From the NCBI GenBank assembly GCA_023898685.1, contig CP060234.1, forward strand, positions 2,976,001 to 3,040,000: DNA of 64,000 bases, given 5' to 3'. A program made the position numbers and the translations under genes. The notes beneath the pieces are model-generated. The model had not been told where the DNA came from. It saw nothing but the letters and a program-made list of their open reading frames with translations, and searched no databases. Of the stretch, positions 7,804 through 15,109 are shown piece by piece; the first letter of the stretch is position 1; every line of letters starts with the position of its first letter. Source of the stretch: Phycisphaeraceae bacterium (GTDB lineage Bacteria; Planctomycetota; Phycisphaerae; Phycisphaerales; UBA1924).

Positions 7804-8883
7804 TCACCCGGCGGATTCAGCCTCGGGGGAGCGCTCGTCCGCGGCGTGAATGCGGGATTCCCTGCCTCGGAACCCCTCGGCGACGGTCGCCGCGGCGACC
7901 TGGTCGGGCGGGAGGTCGGCGAATTCCTGGGCCTCGGAGTGGGGGCCCGGCTTGAGCCTGGATTGGACGACGTGCTGGACGACGAGCATGGTGATCGCGC
8001 CGCCCACCGCGGCGACACCCCCGGCCCACTGGAGGGCGGTAAGGATCTCGCCGAAGGCGATGTAGGAGAGGGCGGAGACGGTGAAGGGCTGGAGCTGGAT
8101 GACGCCGGTGGAGATGGTGACGCCGAGGCGGGCGATGGCGATGTAGTAAAGAACGTGGCAGACGGCGATGCCGATGACGGCGCTAAGGAGGAAGAGGCCG
8201 AAGCGGGGCGTGGGCATGTCGAGGGCGTGGACGCCCATGTCCTTGGCAAGCAGGAGCATGAGCAGAACCATCGCGCCCGCGGTGTACTGGCTGATGGCGG
8301 CGAAGGACTCCATGGCGCCGAAGCCGGCCATGCATGAGCGGACGCCGAGGGCGTAGCCGGCGTAGCCGATGCCCGAGGCGACGGCGAGCGCGATGCCGAC
8401 GGCGCCGGCGTTGGTGCCGAAATCGTGGCTGCCGCCGACGGTGGTGAGCGTCCCCCCGATAAGCAGGGCCAGGCCCGCGATGAACAGGGGCTTGCGGATG
8501 ATGGTCCGCTCAGCGGGGTAGAGGATGACGGCGCCGATGGTGACGGCGACGATCTGGGAGCGCAGACCGAAGGCGACGAGGCCCGGGTCGATCTTGTAGA
8601 ACGAGGCGGTGAAGCAGACCTGGGCGGCCGCGTTGATGAGGCCCGGCATCGCCGCGGCCCTCATCAGCCCGGGCTTCCAGGTGCCCCTGCGGCGTTTGTG
8701 GATGAGCAAGGGGAGCCAGAGGAGGGCGGCGAAGCCGTAGCGCCAGCCGTTGCTGGTCCACGCATCGACGTCGTGGGTGAACATCTTGATGAAGATGGGG
8801 ACGACGGTCCACCCGGCCAGCGTGAGCAGAATGACACCGACGCCGACGAACCGGCCGCTGGATTGGTGCTGGTGGGCCGGCAC
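7804..8883 (-). CDS. DMT-superfamily transporter (EamA family)
   Basis: A 359-aa inner-membrane protein with about ten hydrophobic segments arranged as two EamA repeats (roughly residues 12-150 and 165-300) and a charged cytosolic C-terminal tail. The second repeat carries the typical FGEILTALQWAGGVAAVGG sequence. The family exports or imports small metabolites; the substrate cannot be predicted. The start is GTG, preceded by AGGGAG at good spacing. A TACGAT hexamer about 30 nt upstream may be the promoter -10. It lies just upstream of thiG in the same direction, but thiG seems to have its own promoter, so a functional link is uncertain. Confidence 0.85.
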   Translation of the reverse strand: MPAHQHQSSGRFVGVGVILLTLAGWTVVPIFIKMFTHDVDAWTSNGWRYGFAALLWLPLLIHKRRRGTWKPGLMRAAAMPGLINAAAQVCFTASFYKIDPGLVAFGLRSQIVAVTIGAVILYPAERTIIRKPLFIAGLALLIGGTLTTVGGSHDFGTNAGAVGIALAVASGIGYAGYALGVRSCMAGFGAMESFAAISQYTAGAMVLLMLLLAKDMGVHALDMPTPRFGLFLLSAVIGIAVCHVLYYIAIARLGVTISTGVIQLQPFTVSALSYIAFGEILTALQWAGGVAAVGGAITMLVVQHVVQSRLKPGPHSEAQEFADLPPDQVAAATVAEGFRGRESRIHAADERSPEAESAG

Positions 8884-8929
8884 GCTGCTCCCTGCCCCGC
8901 GGGGCGGGAGATCGTAGCGGCCGCGCCGC

Positions 8930-9145
8930 TCAGCCGACCCGGATGCGGGCGATGACCGCGGTGCCGGTGGGATAGACGGTCACGTCGGCGGTCGGGCCGG
9001 AGATCTCGGCGAGCAGTCGGTCGAGGGCGGCGTCGTGCTCGGTGGCGGCGCGGCGGGGCGGCGACTTCGCGTGCGCGGTGAGGGCGGCGATCCAGAGGCG
9101 GGCCCGGTCGGGATTGACGTGTTGTGGCTTGTCGTGGCCGCACAT
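8930..9145 (-). CDS. Small protein of unknown function, paralog of the next small gene
   Basis: A 71-aa protein; I chose the ATG at 9145 because GAGGAG stands 9 nt before it (longer starts at 9196 and 9268 are possible). It shares the arrangement EHDxALxRLxxxxxGP, with Arg-rich flanks, with the protein encoded at 9345-9593, so the two are tandem paralogs. The C-terminal third looks like a short beta hairpin. No known family is recognised. It is predicted to be soluble, with no signal peptide or membrane segment. Because it is short, reality rests on the ribosome binding site and on the paralog. Confidence 0.55.
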   Translation of the reverse strand: MCGHDKPQHVNPDRARLWIAALTAHAKSPPRRAATEHDAALDRLLAEISGPTADVTVYPTGTAVIARIRVG

Positions 9146-9344
9146 GCGTGCGAACTCCTCGCCCGGACGCCGAGCCCGGGCGGACATCTCCTTCATCGAC
9201 CGAGAACTCCGTCCGGCGCGGCGGCGATCGCTCGACCGGGGCGCCGGCAGGCCGTCTGCGATGGGCAATGCCCCGATCGGGGAGATGTCAAGCGCTTTGA
9301 TTCCGTGGCGCGCCTTCGCCTGTTTGACCGGTCCGGGCGTTCGC

Positions 9345-9593
9345 TCAGGCCGCGACGTTGCGGGCTGGCTTGAGGTGGGCCACCGCTGGTCTAATGACGA
9401 TCGTGCCGTCGCCCGTGTCGGGACCGACGAGGTCCCGTCGGAGGCGCTCGAGCGCGCGGTCGTGTTCGATCAGCAGGTACGCCGCTGACCGCGGCTTGCT
9501 CCTCACGCACGCGACAAGCAGTTGTGTCTGGACGGCAAGACGCCGATGGTCTTGCGGCGTCGATGGCTTGAGCTCATCGATCCTGCGGTGCAT
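9345..9593 (-). CDS. Small protein of unknown function, tandem paralog
   Basis: An 82-aa protein starting at ATG 9593, where GGGAG is 7 nt upstream; an in-frame ATG two codons earlier has only a 1-nt gap to that site. It shows the same EHDxALxRLxxxxxGP block as the 71-aa protein encoded 200 bp downstream. The N-terminal half is Arg/Gln-rich and helical; the C-terminus is short and basic. No family is recognised, and it has no signal or membrane segment. The gene lies 143 nt downstream of the end of the S41 protease gene on the same strand. A DNA- or ribosome-binding role would be a guess from composition only. Confidence 0.55.
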   Translation of the reverse strand: MHRRIDELKPSTPQDHRRLAVQTQLLVACVRSKPRSAAYLLIEHDRALERLRRDLVGPDTGDGTIVIRPAVAHLKPARNVAA

Positions 9594-9736
9594 GTTCATC
9601 TCCCATCAAACCCGGCCCCGCCACGGGGCTACCTCGGTTTCGACATGTGGACAAACAAGGTCCACAGGGAACCCCCTCGACACGGTGCGTCGATTGCCCT
9701 CGCAGGCGGCACAGGCGTTACAGACGGACGCCCGCG

Positions 9737-11419
9737 CTATTCCTTCCTGACGTCGGCATCAAGAAGCCAGCGTTCGAGGTCGGGGCCCGTGATGCGAAGC
9801 GTGGCGATAACGTTGCCATCCGCATCGCGGACCACGAGCGATCCACCCTCGATCTTCGCGCTGTCGTCCCAGAGATCGTGAGAGGCGGCCTCGGAATCGT
9901 CGGCTTGGCCCGAGCGCAGGGCGGCCTCGCGCCTGTCCATGCGGCTGAGCTCACGCATCAGCCGCTCGCGCGCGAGATCGATCTGCGAGAGCTCGTGGCT
10001 CTCGACCGCGGTGACCGTGTGCTCGCTGTCCTCGCCCTTCGGCCAATCGCCTGTGTCGAGGCGGGCGCGGAGAGCACGAACGGCCTCCGCGAGCTGCGGA
10101 TCCTTGTGGTTCTCGGCAATCCAGTCGGGGTCGGCCTGGGCCTCGGTGGTGGCGGCGTCGTCGGGGTCGACTTGCTTCGCGTCGTTCTCGCCCCCGATGA
10201 TCTCCGACTCGCGACGGATGCGCAGAAGCTCGGCGAGCTGGTCGTTATCGAGCGGCACGAAGAACCCCGCCGTGGGGTCGACGCCCCACTCGGCGCTGTC
10301 GTCCGTGCGCTGCAGGCACCGTCCGCTGGGCAGGTAATAGCGCTGCTCGGTGAGCTTGAGCGATGCCCCCGTCGCGGCGCCGCCGAGCGGATGGATCGAT
10401 TGCACGCTCCCCTTGCCATAGGAACGCTCGCCGACGGCGATGGCGCGGTCGTTCTCGACGAGGGCCCCGGTAAGCACCTCGCTCGCGCTGGCGCTCTGGC
10501 CGTTGATCAGCATGACCACCGGGAAATCCGGCAGCGTTCCCGAGGCGTTGGCCTTCGCGACGCGCTCGGGGTAGGCCCGGCCCTTGGTCGAGACGATCAC
10601 GCCGTGGTCGAGGAACATGTCGGCGATCCGGACGGCCTGGTCGAGCAGGCCCCCGGGGTCCCAGCGGACGTCGATGACGAGGCCCTTGAGCTCACCCTTT
10701 GACGCACCAAGCTCGTCGAGGGCGGACTCGACCTCGTCGGCGACGCTCGGCGTGAACTGGCTGATGCGGATGTACCCGATGCGGCGCTGCGGGTCGAGCA
10801 GGTAGTCCCAGGTTTCCTCGGCGTCGTGGTGGCGGCGGTAGCCGCGAACCGCCCGGGACTTGATCTGGGCGCGGGTGATCGGGATGTCGAGCTTCTCGCC
10901 GCCGGCTCGCTCCACCGTGATGACGACCTCGGTGTCTGCCTGGCCCAGGAGCTTGTTGATGCACTCGTCGACGGTGAGGCCGTCGGTCGAAACCCCGTCG
11001 ATCGCGCGGACCTTGTCACCCGCCATCACGCCCGCGCGAAACGCGGGGGAGTCGTCCATGGGGGTGACGATGGTGAACACACCGTCGACCATGTTGACCT
11101 CGGCGCCGATGCCGACGTATTCGCCCGTGAGTTCCTTCTCGAACTCGTCGTTGAACTGCGGGGGGACATAGACCGCGTACGGGTCGTCGAGCACCTCGAG
11201 CATGCCCTGGATCGCGCCCTGCTGGAGGTCCTTGGTCTCGGGCTCCTTGAACGCCTTCTCGGCGATGATGTTCTTGACGTCGATCAGGGGATCGAAGAAC
11301 CGGTATTCGCCGGAACGCTGGGCGATGGCGATCGTCGAGCCCACGACGGCGATGCCGAGGATCGCGAACAGGGCGATCGTGGAACGCGAACGGGCGGGGC
11401 CGGGCGGCCTGGAATGCAT
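9737..11419 (-). CDS. ctp: S41 family carboxy-terminal processing peptidase
   Basis: A 560-aa protease anchored by one N-terminal membrane segment (about residues 14-34), with the rest in the periplasm. A PDZ domain (about 98-172, with YVGIGAEV and AGVMAGDKVRAIDG) presents substrate C-termini. The tail-specific protease core follows, with the nucleophile in NGQSASASE (Ser309) and the general-base lysine in SYGKGS (Lys336), giving the Ser/Lys dyad. The Glu/Asp-rich C-terminal tail (about 400-545) is longer than in standard CtpA. The start at 11419 has GGAG 8 nt upstream; the longer open frame upstream has no support. Substrates are unknown; members trim or degrade envelope proteins. Confidence 0.93.
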   Translation of the reverse strand: MHSRPPGPARSRSTIALFAILGIAVVGSTIAIAQRSGEYRFFDPLIDVKNIIAEKAFKEPETKDLQQGAIQGMLEVLDDPYAVYVPPQFNDEFEKELTGEYVGIGAEVNMVDGVFTIVTPMDDSPAFRAGVMAGDKVRAIDGVSTDGLTVDECINKLLGQADTEVVITVERAGGEKLDIPITRAQIKSRAVRGYRRHHDAEETWDYLLDPQRRIGYIRISQFTPSVADEVESALDELGASKGELKGLVIDVRWDPGGLLDQAVRIADMFLDHGVIVSTKGRAYPERVAKANASGTLPDFPVVMLINGQSASASEVLTGALVENDRAIAVGERSYGKGSVQSIHPLGGAATGASLKLTEQRYYLPSGRCLQRTDDSAEWGVDPTAGFFVPLDNDQLAELLRIRRESEIIGGENDAKQVDPDDAATTEAQADPDWIAENHKDPQLAEAVRALRARLDTGDWPKGEDSEHTVTAVESHELSQIDLARERLMRELSRMDRREAALRSGQADDSEAASHDLWDDSAKIEGGSLVVRDADGNVIATLRITGPDLERWLLDADVRKE

Positions 11420-11534
11420 GGTGGTCTCCACTCGGGGCGCTGTCGGCCGGCGGCCGGGCCGACGCGCGCGTGGAGCGCGGCCCCGTTGGGCGGGGCGAGC
11501 GCTCTCTGCTGATTCGACGGGGCAGTTTCGGGGT

Positions 11535-12845
11535 TCAGCCATCACCAAAGAGGAACTCCAACGCGAAGGGCAGACGCTTGGCCCACGCCAGCTCGTTGTG
11601 CCCCTGGTTCTCGACGATCTCGAGCCTGACCTTGGCGCGGCCCTCGAGTTCGTCGGCGAGCTTCTTGACGGCGTCGATGTGCCGGCGGGTGTCCTTGCTA
11701 TAGAAGCCCGAGTTGGGGATGTCCTCCGCGCCGCCCATGCCCAGGTAGACCTTGGACGGGAGCGTCGAGGCGTCGGCGTACATCTTGACCTCGTCGAGCC
11801 CGATCATGTCGAGCTGGAGCGCCGGGCTCTCCGCGAGCACCAGCCCGAAGACGTCCGGGCGTTCGATCGCGGCATAGAGAGCGAAGGCCCCGCCCGCGGA
11901 CGATCCCCCGACGCCGGTATGGTCGGGGCCCGCCTCGATGCGGAAGGCCCTCTCGACGCGGGGCATGACCTCGCGGATGAGCCAGTCGACCTGCTCGTCG
12001 GCGTGGGGCGTCTTGCCGAAGATCTGGCCGCCCGCCGACGTGGGCGGGATGTACTCCTCGGTACGCGATTCACCGGCATGGGGGACGCCCACGATGATGA
12101 ACGGCTCGACACGTCCCTGCTGGATCATCCGCTGGGCGATCTCGTCCATGTGCCACTCCGCCGGGGCGGTCTCGGGCTTCTGGAAGAGGTTCTGGCCGTC
12201 CATCATGTAGAGGACGGGGTAGGCCCGATCCGGGTTGTCGCCATAGCCCGGGGGGAGCCAGACGAGCAGGTCGCGCATCGTGCCGTTGGCCAACCCCGCA
12301 CCACCTGCGACCTGGAGCCGCCGGACGTTTCCGGTGACGTCGAGGGGGCGGTATTCGGGGTCGATGATGAACCCCTCGTTGCCCTCCCGGAACTTGGGAA
12401 CGGTCAGCTCGATGACGGGCTGCTCACCCCCAGCGAGCCCGGCGATGTCCACGGCGGGGAAATGGCGGTTGTTGATGTCCTGTCCCTGCGGGTCGGTCTC
12501 GACGTACTTCCAGGACCCCAGCGTGAACTTGAACTCGACGTTTTCGCCCAGTTCGCCCCCCTTGAAGACGTACTGCCAGCGGCCATCGGAACGGGGGGAG
12601 AGAACATAGTCAGCGTCGCCCGGGTTCCACGAGTTGGCGCCGGAGGCGAAATAAATGGGGCGGCTGGCCGAGGCCATCTTGGCCTGGTCCTCGACAATCA
12701 CGACGAAGCCCTGGGGAAGCGACTCCGGGCGGACCATCTTCGGGGCCGCGCCGCGATCAGCCATGGCGACCGAGGGGGCGAGGGTGAAGAGGGTGGCGAG
12801 GCAGGCGAGGACGCCCGCGAGCGCTCGGTTGGCTTGTGTGCTCAT
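11535..12845 (-). CDS. Secreted esterase with an N-terminal starch/glycogen-binding-like domain
   Basis: A 436-aa exported protein with a signal peptide ending near residue 29. Residues 45-135 look like a CBM20/CBM48-type beta-sandwich (FASGANSWNPGD and GRWQYVFKGG). The catalytic half is an alpha/beta hydrolase of the putative-esterase family (related to Fes and EsteraseD). The nucleophile Ser316 is in GGSSAGGA; His416 is in NQGHNEL; the strand VLYMMDGQNLF is near residue 212. The family cleaves esters of sugars, siderophores or feruloyl groups; the substrate is not known. A TACCCT hexamer lies 6 nt before the ATG, with no clear ribosome binding site. The carbohydrate-binding assignment is an inference from the fold-like pattern. 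Confidence 0.85.
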   Translation of the reverse strand: MSTQANRALAGVLACLATLFTLAPSVAMADRGAAPKMVRPESLPQGFVVIVEDQAKMASASRPIYFASGANSWNPGDADYVLSPRSDGRWQYVFKGGELGENVEFKFTLGSWKYVETDPQGQDINNRHFPAVDIAGLAGGEQPVIELTVPKFREGNEGFIIDPEYRPLDVTGNVRRLQVAGGAGLANGTMRDLLVWLPPGYGDNPDRAYPVLYMMDGQNLFQKPETAPAEWHMDEIAQRMIQQGRVEPFIIVGVPHAGESRTEEYIPPTSAGGQIFGKTPHADEQVDWLIREVMPRVERAFRIEAGPDHTGVGGSSAGGAFALYAAIERPDVFGLVLAESPALQLDMIGLDEVKMYADASTLPSKVYLGMGGAEDIPNSGFYSKDTRRHIDAVKKLADELEGRAKVRLEIVENQGHNELAWAKRLPFALEFLFGDG

Positions 12846-12851
12846 GGGGGG

Positions 12852-12857
12852 AGGGTA
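12852..12857 (-). promoter_or_regulatory. -10-like hexamer TACCCT before the esterase gene
   Basis: On the minus strand TACCCT is followed by six C residues and the ATG. Same leaderless arrangement as pheS and thiG. Confidence 0.4.
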
Positions 12858-12918
12858 GCAATGCGTGAGGACCCAGCGGGGCAATGGGTGCCGGATCTGT
12901 GATCGCCTAGCATCCTCT

Positions 12919-12936
12919 CCCGCCTGAGCAGGCGGG
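12919..12936. repeat. Perfect 7-bp hairpin CCCGCCT/AGGCGGG
   Basis: It lies in the divergent gap between the esterase gene and the SucC-like gene, with a 4-nt loop. It is probably a short dispersed palindrome rather than a terminator, because both flanking genes point away from it. Confidence 0.6.
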
Positions 12937-12966
12937 ATTCCGGCACTCCAAGTCAGGATCTGTACG

Positions 12967-14475
12967 GTGGCACGACTGCACGAATACCAGGGCAAGGCGG
13001 CGCTGCGAGACCACGGCATCGAGGTCCCGCGATCGGGGGTGGCGAGGTCGGCGGATGAGGCGGCGTCGATCGCTCGCGAAATGGGCGGGGCAGTGGTCGT
13101 CAAGATCCAGGCGTGGACGACGGGCCGGGCGGCGCTAGGGGGCGTCAAAATGGCCGACACGCCCGCCCAGGCCCGGGCCCACGCCGGGGCGATGCTGGGG
13201 ATGCGAATCGGCAACTTCCCGGTGACCGAACTGCTGATCGAGGAGAAGCTGGACATCGCCCGCGAGCTGTTCGTCTCGCTGACGATCGACGACGCCGCGC
13301 GGCGGCCGATGGTGCTGCTGAGCCTCGAGGGGGGGACCGGGATTGAAGACCGAGCCGAGGCGGTGCACCGGCTGGCGGTGCACGTCTCGACAGGAATCGA
13401 TCGTGCCGCACTCGAGGCGGCGCTGGCGGGCTCGACCATCGACGAGGGCAGACGCGGGGCGGTGGCCGAGGCAATCGTGAAGATCGTCGAGACGGCCGCG
13501 GCGATCGAGGCGAGGTCGCTCGAGGTCAACCCGCTTGTGATCACCGGCGACGGCCGCGTGATGGCGGCGGACTGCCGCGTCACGGTCGACGACTACGCGG
13601 TGTTCCGGCATCCGGAGCTCGGCATCGAGATCGCGCGCGAGCTGGATCACCCGCCGACGGAACTGGAGCGGATCGCGTTCCGGGTAGAGGAGGCCGACCA
13701 CCGCGGGACGTTCTACTTCGCGCGGCTCCCGCACTCGGAGGACGACCCGAAGCTCGTGGGCTTCCACGGCGCGGGTGGCGGTGGGAGCATGATGTCGATG
13801 GACGCCGTGACGAATGCGGGGTTCACGATCGCGAACTTCACGGATACGTCGGGGAACCCGTCGTCGGCGAAGGTGTACGCGGCGGCTCGGATCATCCTGA
13901 GCCAGCCCGGGCTGGTGGGCTATTTCGGATCGGGCTCGGGCGTCGCGAGCCAGGAGCAGTTCTGGAGCGCGTACGGGCTCGCCAAGGCGTTCTTCGAGGT
14001 GGGGCTGTCGATCCCGGCGGTGATCAGGTTGGGCGGGAACAGCGAAGACCGGGCGGTCGAGATCCTCAACGACGCGTGCAAGGAACTGCCCGCGGTCGTT
14101 GAGGGGTACAGGAAGGACGACACTCCGCAGTTCTGCGCGGAGCGGTTCCGGGAACTGGTCGAGGCGTCGGGAGACAGACTGCAGGGGACCACGCGGGAGG
14201 TGCCGGCGTTCGTGGGCAAGGCCGGGTCTCTTTCCGTGAAGATCGATCGTGGCACGCTCTGGGTCGATCTCGACGCGTGCGACTCCGGGACGACAGCGCT
14301 GGTGGTGCGGCACTCTTCCGGGCTGTTGAAGGACGAAGGCGGGAAGCCCGCGATCGCGTTGAGCGACGAGGAACTGGCGGGCAAGGACTCCGAACTGATC
14401 GCGTGCGAAGTCGAATGTCGTCGGGTGGGCAAGCCCGTGGTGTTCGTGGATATCCCGATCGAGGGGTTGGACTGA
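12967..14475 (+). CDS. Succinyl-CoA synthetase beta-like ATP-grasp protein
   Basis: This 502-aa protein begins like SucC (MARLHEYQGKAALRDHG), has an ATP-grasp fold over about 1-225 and the CoA-ligase flavodoxin-like domain over about 260-390 (VGFHGAGGGGSMMSMD and IPAVIRLGGNSEDRA). SucC is normally near 390 aa; here about 110 extra residues follow, without a known domain. The nucleotide loop usually written GGRGKAGG reads TTGRAALGG, so its lysine is missing. No sucD (the subunit carrying the phosphorylated His) lies nearby. It may be a divergent acyl-CoA synthetase subunit rather than the TCA-cycle enzyme. The start is GTG with no clear ribosome binding site. Confidence 0.7.
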   Translation: MARLHEYQGKAALRDHGIEVPRSGVARSADEAASIAREMGGAVVVKIQAWTTGRAALGGVKMADTPAQARAHAGAMLGMRIGNFPVTELLIEEKLDIARELFVSLTIDDAARRPMVLLSLEGGTGIEDRAEAVHRLAVHVSTGIDRAALEAALAGSTIDEGRRGAVAEAIVKIVETAAAIEARSLEVNPLVITGDGRVMAADCRVTVDDYAVFRHPELGIEIARELDHPPTELERIAFRVEEADHRGTFYFARLPHSEDDPKLVGFHGAGGGGSMMSMDAVTNAGFTIANFTDTSGNPSSAKVYAAARIILSQPGLVGYFGSGSGVASQEQFWSAYGLAKAFFEVGLSIPAVIRLGGNSEDRAVEILNDACKELPAVVEGYRKDDTPQFCAERFRELVEASGDRLQGTTREVPAFVGKAGSLSVKIDRGTLWVDLDACDSGTTALVVRHSSGLLKDEGGKPAIALSDEELAGKDSELIACEVECRRVGKPVVFVDIPIEGLD

Positions 14476-14514
14476 ACGGCCCGGCATTCCACGCAGTGAC
14501 GATGTGCTCAGGAA

Positions 14515-14593
14515 CCGAGCCGCGGGTGGGAGCACGCGGATGCCAGGGTGTTCATCGTGACGACCATGGCGTGTGCCCACGCCCGCGGCTCGG
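14515..14593. repeat. Inverted repeat with a perfect 12-bp outer stem
   Basis: CCGAGCCGCGGG (14515-14526) pairs with CCCGCGGCTCGG (14582-14593), and pairing continues imperfectly inward. It lies in the gap after the SucC-like gene and ends 36 nt before the -10 hexamer of the MOSC gene. It may act as a terminator for the upstream gene or be a dispersed element. Confidence 0.65.
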
Positions 14594-14629
14594 ATCAGAA
14601 GACTGATTCCTGGGCCCCTGCCGATCGGC

Positions 14630-14635
14630 TACGCT
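14630..14635 (+). promoter_or_regulatory. -10-like hexamer TACGCT before the MOSC gene
   Basis: TACGCT is 6 nt before the ATG at 14642; no ribosome binding site lies between. Leaderless candidate. Confidence 0.45.
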
Positions 14636-14641
14636 CCCCGC

Positions 14642-15109
14642 ATGAACGGGGGCACTGTCGAATCGATCAACGTCTCGGATGGCGGCGTGCCGAAGCGGCC
14701 TGTGACACGAGCCCGCGTGACGATGCTGGGCGTCGAGGGCGACCGGCAGGATGACCTTGTGCACCACGGCGGGCCCGACCGCGCCGTGTGCTTGTTCAGC
14801 GCCGACGTGATCGCGTCACTGCGGAGCGAGGGGCACCCGATCGAGGCGGGAACGACCGGCGACAACCTGACTATCTCGGGGCTCGACTGGTCGGCGATCA
14901 CGCCAGGGACAAGGCTGCGGGTGGGCGGGTCCGTCGAGCTCGAGATCACGTCGTACACCACGCCGTGCAAGACCATCGCGGGTTCATTCACCGACGGCGG
15001 GTTTGTACGCATCTTGCAGGACAGGCACCCCGGCGAGAGTCGGGTGTATGCGCGTGTGCTGGGCGAGGGAGAGGTGGCGCCGGGTGATGCGGTCGAGGTG
15101 GTGGCGTGA
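14642..15109 (+). CDS. MOSC domain protein
   Basis: A 155-aa single-domain protein of the MOSC (molybdenum-cofactor sulfurase C-terminal) superfamily, the type also found in YiiM. Seen: the conserved EGDRQDDLVHHGGPDRAV block (residues 38-55), a TTPCKTI motif with the conserved Cys, and the terminal DAVEVVA strand. Family members bind the molybdenum cofactor or move sulfur to reducible substrates. No molybdenum enzyme is nearby. The ATG at 14642 sits 6 nt after TACGCT. Its stop overlaps the GTG start of uvrB by 4 nt, so the gene is coupled to uvrB in one transcript; the biological reason is unclear. Confidence 0.85.
   Translation: MNGGTVESINVSDGGVPKRPVTRARVTMLGVEGDRQDDLVHHGGPDRAVCLFSADVIASLRSEGHPIEAGTTGDNLTISGLDWSAITPGTRLRVGGSVELEITSYTTPCKTIAGSFTDGGFVRILQDRHPGESRVYARVLGEGEVAPGDAVEVVA

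Noticed and set aside
11202..12902. A 566-codon plus-strand frame opposite the esterase gene
   Set aside because: Antisense to an obvious alpha/beta hydrolase with a signal peptide; composition is that of a shadow.
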